Shown one piece after another: positions 7,087-15,925 of a DNA stretch of 64,000 bases. Both the position numbers and the translations under genes were made by a program. The DNA lies in assembly GCA_963802355.1 (NCBI GenBank), contig CAWDIV010000036.1:682001-746000 (forward strand), given 5' to 3'. The DNA comes from SG8-41 sp963802355. Its GTDB lineage: Bacteria; Pseudomonadota; Gammaproteobacteria; Burkholderiales; SG8-41. The notes under the pieces are model-generated. The model had not been told where the DNA came from. It made no database searches and saw nothing but the letters and a program-made list of their open reading frames with translations. Each line of letters begins with the position of its first letter. Positions within the stretch are counted from its first letter, which is position 1.

Positions 7087-7542
7087 TCAGCGGGGAGGTG
7101 GCGTCGCTTCGAGAAATCGCTTTACGTCGGTGACGAGGGGCCCCGCGCGCTGAATCACCGCGCGCAGGTGCTCCGCCGGCACGTTCAGCCGTTTCGCCCA
7201 GGTCTTCACCTGGTCGGGCTCTATACGTTCAGTTTCGGATGGCGCGTGCGGCGCTTCTCTGATGGCAGGCGCAGAGACGTCGGAGGGGCCTTCCGCCAGT
7301 TTGGACGCTTCATGCTGAATGCCGCCCCCTCTTGCCTGCGTGTCGATCTCCTTTTCGGCGTCCAGCCAGTCATCCAATTCCCGATTGCCGTCGAATCCCC
7401 GACGCTCCGCCTTGTGGTAAGCGGCTATCGAGATCTTCCGCCGGCGCTCGATCATCGAATCGGCGATTTCCGGATCCGGCTTTCGATCCGGAACGTTCTC
7501 ATCACGATCCGTTTCGTCGCGGTCTCGTTCCTCGGTTGTCAT
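7087..7542 (-). CDS. DUF2934/DUF3606 domain protein
   Basis: The 151-residue protein starts with a charged Asp/Arg-rich segment. Residues 35-70 (IAAYHKAERRGFDGNRELDDWLDAE) match the DUF2934 signature. Residues 108-148 (DQVKTWAKRLNVPAEHLRAVIQRAGPLVTDVKRFL) match DUF3606, a short helical domain with an HTH-like pattern. Both domains are common in small proteins of soil and plant-associated proteobacteria and have no assigned biochemical function. It is the first gene of a two-gene minus-strand unit. Confidence 0.8.
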   Translation of the reverse strand: MTTEERDRDETDRDENVPDRKPDPEIADSMIERRRKISIAAYHKAERRGFDGNRELDDWLDAEKEIDTQARGGGIQHEASKLAEGPSDVSAPAIREAPHAPSETERIEPDQVKTWAKRLNVPAEHLRAVIQRAGPLVTDVKRFLEATPPPR

Positions 7543-8024
7543 GAATCCTCCGTATCAAGTGGCACCAATCGGCGATTGCATCACGGCGATGCAGGACCTT
7601 GTTGCGGTGCTCCGATACTCTCCAGGTCTCTATGCGGGTCGGATTGCGGAGACGAAAACTAGTTCCAATTTGATTGCCGATTGACGCTAAGCAACTACAC
7701 CTCTTTGGATAGACCAACGTGCCCCGGAATGAGGGATATTGACGCCGGCAAGCATCAAGTTGCGGTTTTCTAGCGCAAAAGTGGTGCGCGTGCCGGTGTT
7801 CGGCTCCATGGTTAGAGGGGTACTCACCATTTCCCCCTGCCGCGTGCCCACGGTGTACCCGATAGAGAAAGGATGATCTGTGAAGTTCAACGATCGGCGG
7901 TGGTTTTGTCCCCAATGAACTTTCATGAGAGCAATTTCCCGGCCGCGGCCCGCGTGCTGACGCATGAATGGAACGAATGGTCCCCTTGTCAGTCTCTGCA
8001 GAACAACGGAAAGGAAATGCAGTC
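7543..8024. other. 482-base gap with atypical composition
   Basis: This stretch is lower in GC than its surroundings and holds no recognisable gene other than the weak candidate at 7687-7926 on the minus strand. A short plus-strand frame at 7590-7685 (31 residues) has no ribosome-binding site that I would trust. Confidence 0.4.
7687..7926 (-). CDS. Possible small hypothetical protein, 79 residues
   Basis: The frame begins at an ATG preceded by GGGAAATTGCTCTC and encodes MKVHWGQNHRRSLNFTDHP followed by a polar sequence without hydrophobic segments. Codon choice is less GC-biased at third positions than in the neighbouring genes, and I do not recognise the product. It could be a transferred fragment or non-coding. 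Confidence 0.25.
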   Translation of the reverse strand: MKVHWGQNHRRSLNFTDHPFSIGYTVGTRQGEMVSTPLTMEPNTGTRTTFALENRNLMLAGVNIPHSGARWSIQRGVVA

Positions 8025-8216
8025 ATGGCCAGGTACGGCAAAACGGCGCAAAAGAAGGTCAAGCGGGCGATGCACGAGCGCAAGCGCGGGACGCTGCGCA
8101 GCGGTCGCTCGGGCAAGAAAGTCACCAGCCGCAAGCAGGCAATCGCGATCGGTCTCTCGGAGGCCCGTCGTGCGGGAGCGAAAGTGCCGCGTAAAAAACG
8201 TCGCCGGTCGAGATAA
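8025..8216 (+). CDS. DUF6496-type basic protein
   Basis: The ATG at 8025 follows CGGAAAGGAAATGCAGTC, and I chose it over upstream starts because family members begin MARY. The 63-residue protein is extremely basic and reads MARYGKTAQKKVKRAMHERK with the later motif GRSGKKVTSRKQAIAIGLSEAR and a KKRRRSR tail. This is the DUF6496 pattern; such proteins resemble histone-like or nucleic-acid-binding tails, but the function is untested. It lies 14 bases before the alcohol dehydrogenase start. Confidence 0.8.
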   Translation: MARYGKTAQKKVKRAMHERKRGTLRSGRSGKKVTSRKQAIAIGLSEARRAGAKVPRKKRRRSR

Positions 8217-8229
8217 CCCGGTTGCATGT

Positions 8230-9444
8230 ATGAAAGCCGTCGTCTTTCACGGGGTAGGAGACATCCGGCTGGAAACCGTGCGCGAACCGAAGCTACGTGC
8301 ACCGACCGACGCAATCGTCCGTTTGACCGCGAGTGCGATTTGCGGAACGGATCTGCACTTCGTGCGCGGTACGTTGCCGGGCCTGGAAGCGGGAACCATC
8401 CTCGGTCATGAAGGCGTAGGCATCGTTGAAGAGATAGGGAAGGAAGTCCGTAATCTTAGCCCCGGCGACCGGGTGGTGATCCCGTCGACGATAGCGTGCG
8501 GCTACTGCTGGTCCTGCCGCGACGGATATCACTCGCAATGCGATAACGCCAATCCCAACGGGCCGCAATCGGGAACGGCGTTCTACGGCGGGCCGAAGGA
8601 AAGCGGACCGTTCCAGGGACTGCAGGCGGAATGGGCACGCATACCGCATGCGCACGTCGGACTGGTAACTTTGCCGGCGGACATCGACGATGACCAGGCG
8701 ATCCTGATGTCCGATATCTTTCCGACCGGCTATTTCGGAGCCCGGCTTGCCGAAATCAAGCGCGGTGACACGGTAACGGTATTCGGCTGCGGGCCGGTGG
8801 GGCAATTCGCAATAGCGAGCGCGGGGTTACTCGGGGCAGGTCGCGTTCTCGCGGTCGACTGCATAGCGTCGCGGCTCGACATGGCGCGCGCTCAAGGGGC
8901 GGAAGTCATCGACTTCAACGCGGAGGACCCTATCGAGGCGATCCACGAGCTGACTGGCGGCATAGGCACCGATCGGGCGATCGATGCGGTCGGTGTCGAC
9001 GCGAGGGCGCCGAGCCGCGGGCCCGCGGCCGCCGAGGCCAGAAAGAGGAAGGCGGAAGCCCGGCGTGAGGTCAAAAAAGTCGCGCCGCGGACCAATGCCA
9101 GAGGCAGAAACTGGAAGCCCGGAGACAGCCCCTCGCAAGTGTGCCGCTGGATGGTCGAATCGGTCGCGAAGGCCGGCACTTTGTCAATCATCGGTGTTTA
9201 CCCCGAAAGCTACGAGTTTTTTCCGCTCGGCAATGCGGTCGAGAAGAATCTCACGATCAAAATGGGAAATTGCAATCATCGCGCTTACCTGCCCGAGCTC
9301 GTCGAGTTGGTGAGAACCGATGCGATAGACCCTTCCCGCATTCTCACGCAGACGGAGCCTCTCGTTAACGCGATCGAAGCGTACAAAGCGTTCGATCTGC
9401 GCGAACCCGGGTGGGTCAAAGTGAAGCTCGATCCGGGCGTCTAA
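8230..9444 (+). CDS. Zinc-dependent alcohol dehydrogenase (formaldehyde-dehydrogenase-like MDR)
   Basis: The 404-residue product is a medium-chain dehydrogenase. Cys38 and the GHE motif at 59-61 supply catalytic zinc ligands. The structural zinc loop CGYCWSCRDGYHSQC has the expected C-x2-C-x2-C-x7-C spacing. The nucleotide fold has VFGCGPVGQ. It is longer than a typical 345-residue member because of a basic insert (about residues 258-300, with EARKRKAEARREVKKV), a trait shared with glutathione-independent formaldehyde dehydrogenase-like proteins. I placed the start at ATG 8230 (MKAVVFHG), which aligns with the family. The substrate is not predictable. Confidence 0.85.
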   Translation: MKAVVFHGVGDIRLETVREPKLRAPTDAIVRLTASAICGTDLHFVRGTLPGLEAGTILGHEGVGIVEEIGKEVRNLSPGDRVVIPSTIACGYCWSCRDGYHSQCDNANPNGPQSGTAFYGGPKESGPFQGLQAEWARIPHAHVGLVTLPADIDDDQAILMSDIFPTGYFGARLAEIKRGDTVTVFGCGPVGQFAIASAGLLGAGRVLAVDCIASRLDMARAQGAEVIDFNAEDPIEAIHELTGGIGTDRAIDAVGVDARAPSRGPAAAEARKRKAEARREVKKVAPRTNARGRNWKPGDSPSQVCRWMVESVAKAGTLSIIGVYPESYEFFPLGNAVEKNLTIKMGNCNHRAYLPELVELVRTDAIDPSRILTQTEPLVNAIEAYKAFDLREPGWVKVKLDPGV

Positions 9445-9532
9445 ATTCCGTTCATCCGTTTCATCCGGTCGGTTTCGGCGTTCGGACAACGACGGATTTG
9501 GCACAGCGGTGCAGTGCCTGTCGGAATCGCTA

Positions 9533-10750
9533 TCAACCGCTTTTTCCTACCGTCGCGTCCCGGTCCGCCGCGGCAGCCCGCGCGTCTGCCTTGGCCCGGA
9601 CCTCGGGATTCGCGGGCTGCTTGATCGCGGAGGAGTCGCCTTTGCCGGCGCGTTCGGGCGGCGCGGCGGGCGGCCGCGACTGCCGATGCTCGTCCGCGTG
9701 GTTCATTTCCGCCCGCAGCCGGGGTAGGGATCCGGGATGCTCGCGCTGCAGGAAATCGATCAGCGCCTCGCGCACCCGGCAGCGCAAGTCCCATGCCTTG
9801 GAAGCATCTTGAGCGCTGACCAAGGCGCGCACCTGGATCGCGCGCTCGGTGGTATCCGTTACCTGGATCATCGCTACCCTGCCGTCCCATTCCGATGCGG
9901 ATCGGCATACGCGCTCGAGCTCGGCGCGCAACGGCGCGAGCGGCATGCGATAGTCGAGCCACAGGAAGACCGTGCCCAGCATCTCCGACTCCGTTCGAGT
10001 CCAGTTCTGGAACGGGTGCTCGATTACCCATTGCAGGGGCACCACTAGCCGCCGCTGGTCCCAGATCTTGACGACGACGTACGCGGAAGTTATCTCCTCT
10101 ATCCGTCCCCATTCGCCATCCATGATGACCACGTCATCGAGACGCATCGGCTGGGTCAGCGCGATCTGCAAGCCGGCGATGAGATTGCCCAGCACCGGAC
10201 GGGCGGCGATACCCGCGACGAGGCCGGCGACCCCGGCGGAAGCGAGCAGGCTGGTCCCGATCTGGCGCATGCCGGGGAAGGTCATCAACGCGGACGCGGC
10301 GCCTATCAGCAGCAGGAAGAACATCGCGGTGCGCGTCAATACGCGCGTCTGCGTCTGAATGCGCCGTGCGTGCAGGTTGTCGCCCGTGTTGGCCGGGTGC
10401 AGGCGGATCGTCGCTTCGCCCACGCCCGCCACTGCCTGCATGCCCAGCCACGTGAGGGCGCCGATGAGCAGGATCGACAGGGTCTTGCCGGCGAGCGCTT
10501 CGAACGGCAAATCGGGAGGCGCCGCCGCCATGACGAACTGCATTGCCAGCAGGGGCAGAACGAACCGCGCCGGCCCGCGCGTGAATTCGACGACGGTGCT
10601 GGCGATGACGCTGAATTGCGTCAACCTCCGTAACGCCTTGAACAAGACGGCATGGACGAGCAGCGCGACGCTTATCGCCGCAGCGCTGGCCAAGGACAGC
10701 ACCAACCAGGGGTGGTTGTAGCTATCGAGCAGATCGGAGAGCTGATTCAT
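9533..10750 (-). CDS. MscS-family mechanosensitive ion channel
   Basis: The 405-residue protein has four N-terminal hydrophobic helices (about 15-45, 60-80, 90-110, 140-160). These are followed by the pore-lining TM3 and hinge (SLLASAGVAGLVAGIAARPVLGNLIAGLQIALTQPM). The MscS beta domain comes next, with RLDDVVIMDGEWGRIEEI and VVPLQWVIEHPFQNWTR. The last 45 residues are a charged, Pro/Ala-rich tail not typical of short MscS channels. It should gate on membrane tension to release solutes during hypo-osmotic shock, in keeping with the envelope-stress neighbourhood. Confidence 0.9.
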   Translation of the reverse strand: MNQLSDLLDSYNHPWLVLSLASAAAISVALLVHAVLFKALRRLTQFSVIASTVVEFTRGPARFVLPLLAMQFVMAAAPPDLPFEALAGKTLSILLIGALTWLGMQAVAGVGEATIRLHPANTGDNLHARRIQTQTRVLTRTAMFFLLLIGAASALMTFPGMRQIGTSLLASAGVAGLVAGIAARPVLGNLIAGLQIALTQPMRLDDVVIMDGEWGRIEEITSAYVVVKIWDQRRLVVPLQWVIEHPFQNWTRTESEMLGTVFLWLDYRMPLAPLRAELERVCRSASEWDGRVAMIQVTDTTERAIQVRALVSAQDASKAWDLRCRVREALIDFLQREHPGSLPRLRAEMNHADEHRQSRPPAAPPERAGKGDSSAIKQPANPEVRAKADARAAAADRDATVGKSG

Positions 10751-10912
10751 GAGCCGGGCATCCCTCGCACCGGGTTAGTCATGGTGCGGGCGCGAAGGTT
10801 CGTCGCCGGGCGGCGGCAGGCGGCTATTGAGCTTCAATGATCAACAGGTTGGTCTATCGATCTGCCCGGCGATGCACGCAACGGCTGCGATCAGCCGGGA
10901 GGCTGCCACGGG

Positions 10913-12571
10913 CTACGTGGAGAGCACCACGGTAAGCGGGAGCTGCACGGTGAACGTACTTCCCAGCCCCTCCCCAGGGCTCTGGACCGTTACGGTCCCG
11001 CCGTGCAGCTCGACAACGTTCTTCACTATGGAAAGGCCCAGGCCGAGTCCGCCATAGGCTCGCTTGCTCGAGGCGTCTGCCTGACGGAACCGCTCGAATA
11101 CATAAGGCAGAAACTCGGGGTTGATGCCGATTCCGGTGTCGGCCACCCTGATTTCGATGTGGGCTTTCTCCCCTTTCAGCAGCACCCGCACTTTTCCGCC
11201 TCTCGGGGTGAATTTAATGGCGTTGAGGAGCAGATTCCAGATCACCTGCTGCAGGCGATCAGGATCTCCGGAAATCTGCCCTGCCGCCGGATCGAGCTGG
11301 TTCTCGAGTCTTATGCCTTTCGCATCCGCCGCGGGTCTTACGGTTTCCAGCGCGGCTTCGATGAAGGAAGCGGGTTCCACCCGCCGAACGTCGAGGCGCA
11401 GCTTCCCGGAGGTAATCCTGCTCACGTCGAGCAGATCTTCGATCATCTGAGTCTGAACGCGAACGTTGCGCTCGATCGTCTCCAGCCCCCGGCGAAGCTC
11501 GGCGTCGTCCGTCACGCGGCGCAGGAGAACCTGTGCCCAGCCGAGAATCGCACTGAGAGGGGTTCGCAGCTCGTGCGAGAGGGTCGCAAGAAAATCGTCT
11601 TTCATCGCGCCCAGCCGCTCGGACTCGGCGCGCGCGGCCCGCTCGCTTTCGAGCAGCCTCTCCAGCGCACTCGTGAGCCGCAATCGCTCTTCTTCTGCGC
11701 GCTTGCGTTCGGTGATGTCGCGCGCGATTTTCGAAGCGCCGATAATCCTGCCGCTGGCGTCCTTGATCGGCGAAACAGTCAACGATATGTTCAGGAGCGT
11801 TCCATCCTTGCGCCTGCGCACCGTTTCATAAGTCTCGATCCGCTCGCCCTTTTTGAGCCGCTCTATGATTGTCGGCTCTTCGTCCATCCTGTCGCTTGGG
11901 ATCAGGATGGTGATGGGTCGTCCCGTGACTTCCCGGGCCGTATAGCCAAACATCCGTTCGGCCCCTTTGTTCCACGTGCTGATGATTCCCTCCAGCGATT
12001 TGGTGACAATCGCGTCCTCCGAGGATTCCACTACGGAAGCCAGCAGGGTGCGGGCTTCGCCCGCCCGCTCACGCTCCGTGATGTCGCGCAGGCTCCAGAC
12101 GCGGCCGACGTGGCGCTCATTGACGATCTGAACTTTCGAAAAGCGCTCGAACACTCTTCCATCGGCGAGTTCCAGCACATCGAAGCTGTCCGGCGGAGCA
12201 GACGCGTAAATGTCCTCGATCCTGGCAAGGAACTGCCGCGGATCCTTTATTTGGCGGGAAATGACTTCCAGCAGTTGGCGGTGTTCCCTCGAATCCATGA
12301 TCTCGCGGGATATCCGCCACATCTCAACGAATTTCTGGTTGTAACCCGTTACCTTGCGGGAATCGTCTGTCACTAGAATTCCGTCGGTGGTGGATTCCAG
12401 TGTGGCGCGCAGCATCGAAAGAGAATGGGCAAGCGCATCGGACTTCAATTCCAGTGCTTCCTTCGCCAGAGCCAGATCCTGGTCGGCGCGCTGGCGTGCG
12501 AGAAATATGGCGCTTGCGTTCTGCAGCGCAACAGACCGCAGCAGCTCCTCTTCGTTGTCTTGCGTCGACAT
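10913..12571 (-). CDS. PAS-PAS sensor histidine kinase
   Basis: The 552-residue cytoplasmic kinase has an N-terminal coiled segment (1-50). Two PAS domains follow (about 50-165 and 175-295), the second with its PAC motif RRRKDGTLLNISLTVSPIKD. The HisKA helix has SHELRTPLSAILGW near residue 340. The ATPase domain has N-box NLLLNAIKFTPRGG, DTGIGI and the G2 box GGLGLGLSIV. There is no transmembrane segment or receiver domain. Its partner could be the lone receiver protein at 13079, about 500 bases away in the opposite orientation, but this is only positional. The signal is unknown. Confidence 0.9.
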   Translation of the reverse strand: MSTQDNEEELLRSVALQNASAIFLARQRADQDLALAKEALELKSDALAHSLSMLRATLESTTDGILVTDDSRKVTGYNQKFVEMWRISREIMDSREHRQLLEVISRQIKDPRQFLARIEDIYASAPPDSFDVLELADGRVFERFSKVQIVNERHVGRVWSLRDITERERAGEARTLLASVVESSEDAIVTKSLEGIISTWNKGAERMFGYTAREVTGRPITILIPSDRMDEEPTIIERLKKGERIETYETVRRRKDGTLLNISLTVSPIKDASGRIIGASKIARDITERKRAEEERLRLTSALERLLESERAARAESERLGAMKDDFLATLSHELRTPLSAILGWAQVLLRRVTDDAELRRGLETIERNVRVQTQMIEDLLDVSRITSGKLRLDVRRVEPASFIEAALETVRPAADAKGIRLENQLDPAAGQISGDPDRLQQVIWNLLLNAIKFTPRGGKVRVLLKGEKAHIEIRVADTGIGINPEFLPYVFERFRQADASSKRAYGGLGLGLSIVKNVVELHGGTVTVQSPGEGLGSTFTVQLPLTVVLST

Positions 12572-12572
12572 G

Positions 12573-12655
12573 AGTGTCCCGAGTCGCTAGTTCGTTGATA
12601 GATCAGTCATCTTGCCAATGTCGGTTGCATCAGCGAATTAGCGACTCGGGACACT
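12573..12655. repeat. 21-bp inverted repeat around a 41-base spacer
   Basis: AGTGTCCCGAGTCGCTAGTT at 12573 and its near-exact complement GCGACTCGGGACACT ending at 12655 could form a long hairpin right at the 5' end of the PAS kinase gene. One mismatch is seen in the 21-bp arms. It may be a REP-like element or a leader structure. Confidence 0.65.
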
Positions 12656-13078
12656 ATCGTCCTCCGATCAGCTTGTCCGCGAGCGCGGTGCCGAGGGCCG
12701 CTTGTCAAACGCGGCATGCGGCGGGTATGCCCCGCTGCGAAAGGAATCTTGAACCCATCGGGATGCGTATTCGGAAGCCCTTGCACCGGATAGGTCCAGA
12801 AATTGTATTCACTGTTGTGTTATCCGGGCATTCTGCTTAGATTTGCTCTATGGCAAGCTGCGAAGCCGCAATTCTGGTGTTCTATCGAGCTTTACGTCAC
12901 GTGCGGCAAGCATAGATTCGCGTGCCCACGATGTAAAGTTGCTCATTTAAGGACGCGCCGATATTCTCGGCAAGAATCGGTGACACCGAGTAGTGGAATA
13001 GTTACGCGGTAATATGCTCGTCCATCTGGAAATGCTGCCGAACGCCCCGAGATTATTGAGCTACCTCAATCGAGCCGC
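12656..13078. other. Non-coding gap between kinase and receiver genes
   Basis: No convincing reading frame, RNA or repeat is seen here. GC drops towards 13,000, which is usual for a promoter region of the downstream receiver gene, but no clear -35/-10 pair stands out. Confidence 0.4.
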
Positions 13079-13441
13079 ATGCGCATATTGATCGTCGATG
13101 ACCACGAGGACCTGAGAACCATGCTGCAAGTGTGGTTGCAGGCGGAGGGCTATGAGGTGGTTGTCGCGCCAGACGGCGGCAGCGCCCTCGAGCTCCTCGA
13201 TCGCAATCCCGCCGATCTCGTGGTCACGGACCTATGCATGCCCGAAACGGACGGCATCGAGATGATCGTCGAGCTGAAGAAGCGCTTTGCACATATTCCC
13301 ATCGTCGCCATGTCGGGGTGGACCTCGAGCGGGGGCGTCGACTACCTTCAAGTCGCGCGTGAGATAGGAGCGGTCAGGACACTAAAAAAGCCCTTCGAGC
13401 CGGTGGAATTAAGCAAGATCGTGAAGGAGCTGATCCCTTAG
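13079..13441 (+). CDS. Single-domain response regulator
   Basis: The 120-residue protein is a stand-alone CheY-like receiver. It has the acidic pair in LIVDDHEDL, phospho-acceptor Asp51 in VVTDLCMPETDG, a switch Ser in VAMSGW, and Lys in TLKKPFEP. No output domain is present, so it should act by protein-protein contact or as a phosphate shuttle. An orphan PAS kinase lies upstream on the other strand and is a candidate partner. Confidence 0.9.
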   Translation: MRILIVDDHEDLRTMLQVWLQAEGYEVVVAPDGGSALELLDRNPADLVVTDLCMPETDGIEMIVELKKRFAHIPIVAMSGWTSSGGVDYLQVAREIGAVRTLKKPFEPVELSKIVKELIP

Positions 13442-13514
13442 CCCGCATGCTTTCATAGGGTCCTGAGACCGGGCCAGCAGCGGTGAACAATTAAGGTGCC
13501 GAACCAGCGCGATC

Positions 13515-14891
13515 TCACTCGTTGTATTGGTCGTTCCGATCGACGCGCCGCGGCAGGCGAACGATCCGCGTGCGCGAAAGACGGGGGATCTTTCTGGCGA
13601 GCAGGGCAAAGACGTCCTCGTCGAAATCGCCGGGCCGGTTCTCCATTACGGAGTGGATTTCGTGATCGCCGCGCGCGGTTCCGAGATAACGCCAATTCTC
13701 GACGACATGCAGATCGGCGCGCTCCCGGATGGCGATGGGGCCGGGGTAAGGCCACGGCGCGATGCGTAACGGCAGCAACGCGGTCAACGCGCGCGTGAGA
13801 TGCTCCAGTCGGTCTCGCTTCCGCCCGCACCCGGCGCGCCGCCTGTCGACGGAACAGGCGATGCACGCCCCGCCCGATATGTCAGAAATGCCGAGCAGCG
13901 CATGGCACAGGCCGCGCCTGGCGGCGAGACGCGACAATGCATTACACGCCTTGCGCTCGGAATGGAAGATGCCGAAGAGCGGCATGGTGGTTGCGGCGCG
14001 ATCCGACAGCGATATCAATTCGACGGCGGGATGGGCGTCCGGAGCAAACCGCCAGGAGCACAGGCTTACACGTACCCTCTTCGCGGGCAGGAGCGTCCTC
14101 GCCATCACGCTCCATTGCAGCTGCGCACCCAGCTCACCTTGCGCGACACGCCACGTGATGTTTCTGACGAGATGCGAAATGGCCAACGCTTTGCCGGACG
14201 TGCGGTCGATCCTGAAATAGTTCTGCAGATGCAGCTTAAGGTTGCTCGCCCTGCCGACATGCAGCGGTCCCGCTTCGCTGTGCAAAACGTAAACGCCGGG
14301 TGTCTCGGGCAGACGGTCGATCAGCGCAGGATCCAGATGCGCCGGCAGAACCGGGCCGGCGAGTAGATTCTCGACGATCCCGGCGATGCGCTCTTGCGGA
14401 TGCTCGCGATGGGCCGCCTGCCAGAACTGCCAGATCAATTGCGCATCCGGCAGCGCGCGGTGGCGAATCTCTGCCTGAAATCCATGGCGCTCAGCGAGCG
14501 CGTTCAGATCGTGCCGGGCGTAATGCGGATACAGCTTGCGCGAAAGCATTACGGAGCACAGCACCCGGGGGCTAAACGCGATCCCTACGCGCTGGAATTC
14601 CGCCCGCAGGAAGCTGTAGTCGAAACGGGCGTTGTGCGCGATGAACAGGCGCCCGGCCAGCAATTCGGCCAGATCGGCGGCGATGTCCGCGAAGCGCGGG
14701 GCCGCGGCGAGGAGCTCGTGATCGATCCGGTGGTACGAACGCGAATGCTCGGAAATCTGCACTCGCGGGTTGATCAATGTGGTCCACTCGATCGCGCGGT
14801 CCGCATCGACCGTGATGACGCCGATTTCGATGATGCGATGGATCTTCGGGCCGAGGCCGGTCGTCTCGAGATCGACAAAGGCAAGTTTCAC
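13515..14891 (-). CDS. DnaQ-like exonuclease fused to GIY-YIG nuclease domain (Cho/UvrC-like)
   Basis: The 458-residue protein starts with a DEDDh 3'-5' exonuclease domain (about 1-175): FVDLETTGLG supplies the first acidic pair, HNARFDYSFL the third acidic residue, and HRALPDAQ the His/Asp pair. Residues 195-235 resemble the GIY-YIG start of UvrC and Cho (PGVYVLHSEAGPLHVGRASNLKLHLQNYF), with the usual YVGKA changed to HVGRA and the conserved Arg of the next helix replaced. The C-terminal 220 residues include a Cys-containing patch (GGACIACSVDRRRAGCGRKRD). The combination resembles epsilon-subunit/Cho fusions used in DNA repair. It is divergent from lexA across a putative SOS operator. Confidence 0.85.
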   Translation of the reverse strand: MKLAFVDLETTGLGPKIHRIIEIGVITVDADRAIEWTTLINPRVQISEHSRSYHRIDHELLAAAPRFADIAADLAELLAGRLFIAHNARFDYSFLRAEFQRVGIAFSPRVLCSVMLSRKLYPHYARHDLNALAERHGFQAEIRHRALPDAQLIWQFWQAAHREHPQERIAGIVENLLAGPVLPAHLDPALIDRLPETPGVYVLHSEAGPLHVGRASNLKLHLQNYFRIDRTSGKALAISHLVRNITWRVAQGELGAQLQWSVMARTLLPAKRVRVSLCSWRFAPDAHPAVELISLSDRAATTMPLFGIFHSERKACNALSRLAARRGLCHALLGISDISGGACIACSVDRRRAGCGRKRDRLEHLTRALTALLPLRIAPWPYPGPIAIRERADLHVVENWRYLGTARGDHEIHSVMENRPGDFDEDVFALLARKIPRLSRTRIVRLPRRVDRNDQYNE

Positions 14892-14963
14892 TAGAACGTA
14901 CCGGTGTTCATCTGCATTTATCTGTGGCCTCGAAAAGAATTTTGCGGCGACGTTTGGGCGGAG

Positions 14964-15008
14964 TTGACGGCACGAACGCGTATTCGGTATTATCGAACAG
15001 ATGTTCTG
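14964..15008 (+). promoter_or_regulatory. Putative lexA promoter with overlapping CGAAC-N4-GTTC operator
   Basis: TTGACG (14964-14969), an 18-base spacer and TATTAT (14988-14993) make a good sigma-70 promoter facing the LexA gene. CGAACAGATGTTC follows directly at 14994, with the palindromic GAAC-N4-GTTC core and an overlapping ACAGA-TGT-TCTGT palindrome. A repressor bound there would block initiation. The operator type resembles the Gram-positive SOS box rather than the enterobacterial CTG-N10-CAG, so the assignment is an inference. Confidence 0.55.
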
Positions 15009-15061
15009 TAACGTCCAGATGCATACTGATTATTCGCTAAATGGTTGACCAACCATTTCCG

Positions 15062-15102
15062 ACACTTCGCCCCCCTCTCCGCTCGCGAGAGGGGTCGGGG
15101 GT
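15062..15102. repeat. REP-like palindrome
   Basis: CCCCTCTCCGCTCGCGAGAGGGG forms a perfect hairpin, followed by GTCGGGGGTGAGGG. Palindromes of this kind are dispersed in many proteobacterial genomes. Related CCCT...AGGG palindromes occur at 19250-19280 and 39974-40018. Confidence 0.65.
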
Positions 15103-15143
15103 GAGGGATCGAGCGTGTCAACCACTTTGAGAACGCTCGATAG

Positions 15144-15728
15144 ATGCCGCGGCAGCCCGTTTCCGACACCGAGTACCTTGCGAAGCTGCAGGACTACTAC
15201 GCGCGCGATCAGGTGTTTCCCTCCTATGCCGCTATCGGCGAGCTGATCGGTTTGAAATCGACCAGCTCGGTAGCCGCGTTCCTGGTCCGCCTGCAGGCGG
15301 AAGGATATGTCGAAATCAGGGAGCGGCGGTTGCGGCCTCGCCCGCGATTTTTCGAGCGTCCGCTCATGCAAAGCCGCGTGGCCGCGGGGCTGCCCAGCAT
15401 GCCTCAAGATGCGCCGGCCGAAGGGCTCGCTATCGACGCGCATCTGGTCCGGCGTCCGTCGCGCACGTTTCTTCTCAAGGTCAAGGGCGATTCGATGGTG
15501 AACGCCGGCCTGATGCCCGGCGATACGATCGTCGTTGAAAAGAGCAATTCTGCCAATGTCGGCGATATCGTCGTGGCACTGGTGGACGGTGCCTATACGG
15601 TCAAGCGGCTCGCTCGCGAGAATCGCAGGTTCATTCTCCGGCCCGAAAACAAAGCTTATCCGGTTCTGCGTCCGGACCCGCTCGAGATCGTGGGAGTGGT
15701 AACAGGGAGTTTCCGGACCTATCGCTAG
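15144..15728 (+). CDS. lexA: LexA family SOS repressor
   Basis: The 194-residue protein has an N-terminal winged-helix DNA-binding domain (about 1-65, FPSYAAIGELIGLKSTSSVAAFL). The self-cleavage site Ala81-Gly82 lies in RVAAGLP. The S24 peptidase domain has Ser117 in KGDSMVNAG and Lys154 in AYTVKRL. This is a complete LexA with all autoproteolysis residues. The recognition helix differs from E. coli LexA, in line with the different putative operator upstream. No ribosome-binding site is obvious before the ATG. It is divergent from an exonuclease/GIY-YIG gene and may control it as well as itself. Confidence 0.9.
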   Translation: MPRQPVSDTEYLAKLQDYYARDQVFPSYAAIGELIGLKSTSSVAAFLVRLQAEGYVEIRERRLRPRPRFFERPLMQSRVAAGLPSMPQDAPAEGLAIDAHLVRRPSRTFLLKVKGDSMVNAGLMPGDTIVVEKSNSANVGDIVVALVDGAYTVKRLARENRRFILRPENKAYPVLRPDPLEIVGVVTGSFRTYR

Positions 15729-15925
15729 CTCGAGGCCTCGTCAATGGTCAATGCATCACTACATGACGATGGCGACGTCCGGCAGAGACGTGTAAATCCC
15801 GATCCACAATCCCCTTTCGGTTGTTCGGGAACAAGGCTCGGTTCCCCCATGTCATATCCGATTGAGTTTCCGATGGCAGCAGCGATGTCCAGTGACATGC
15901 TGTTGTCGTAGCGGACCCAAAGATC

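Noticed and set aside
7873..8229. N-terminal extension of the alcohol dehydrogenase frame
   Set aside because: It would overlap the DUF6496 gene in another frame, and MDR proteins begin at MKAVVFHG (8230).
12803..13012. 69-codon frame in the gap before the receiver gene
   Set aside because: It has no ribosome-binding site, no codon bias like its neighbours and no motif.
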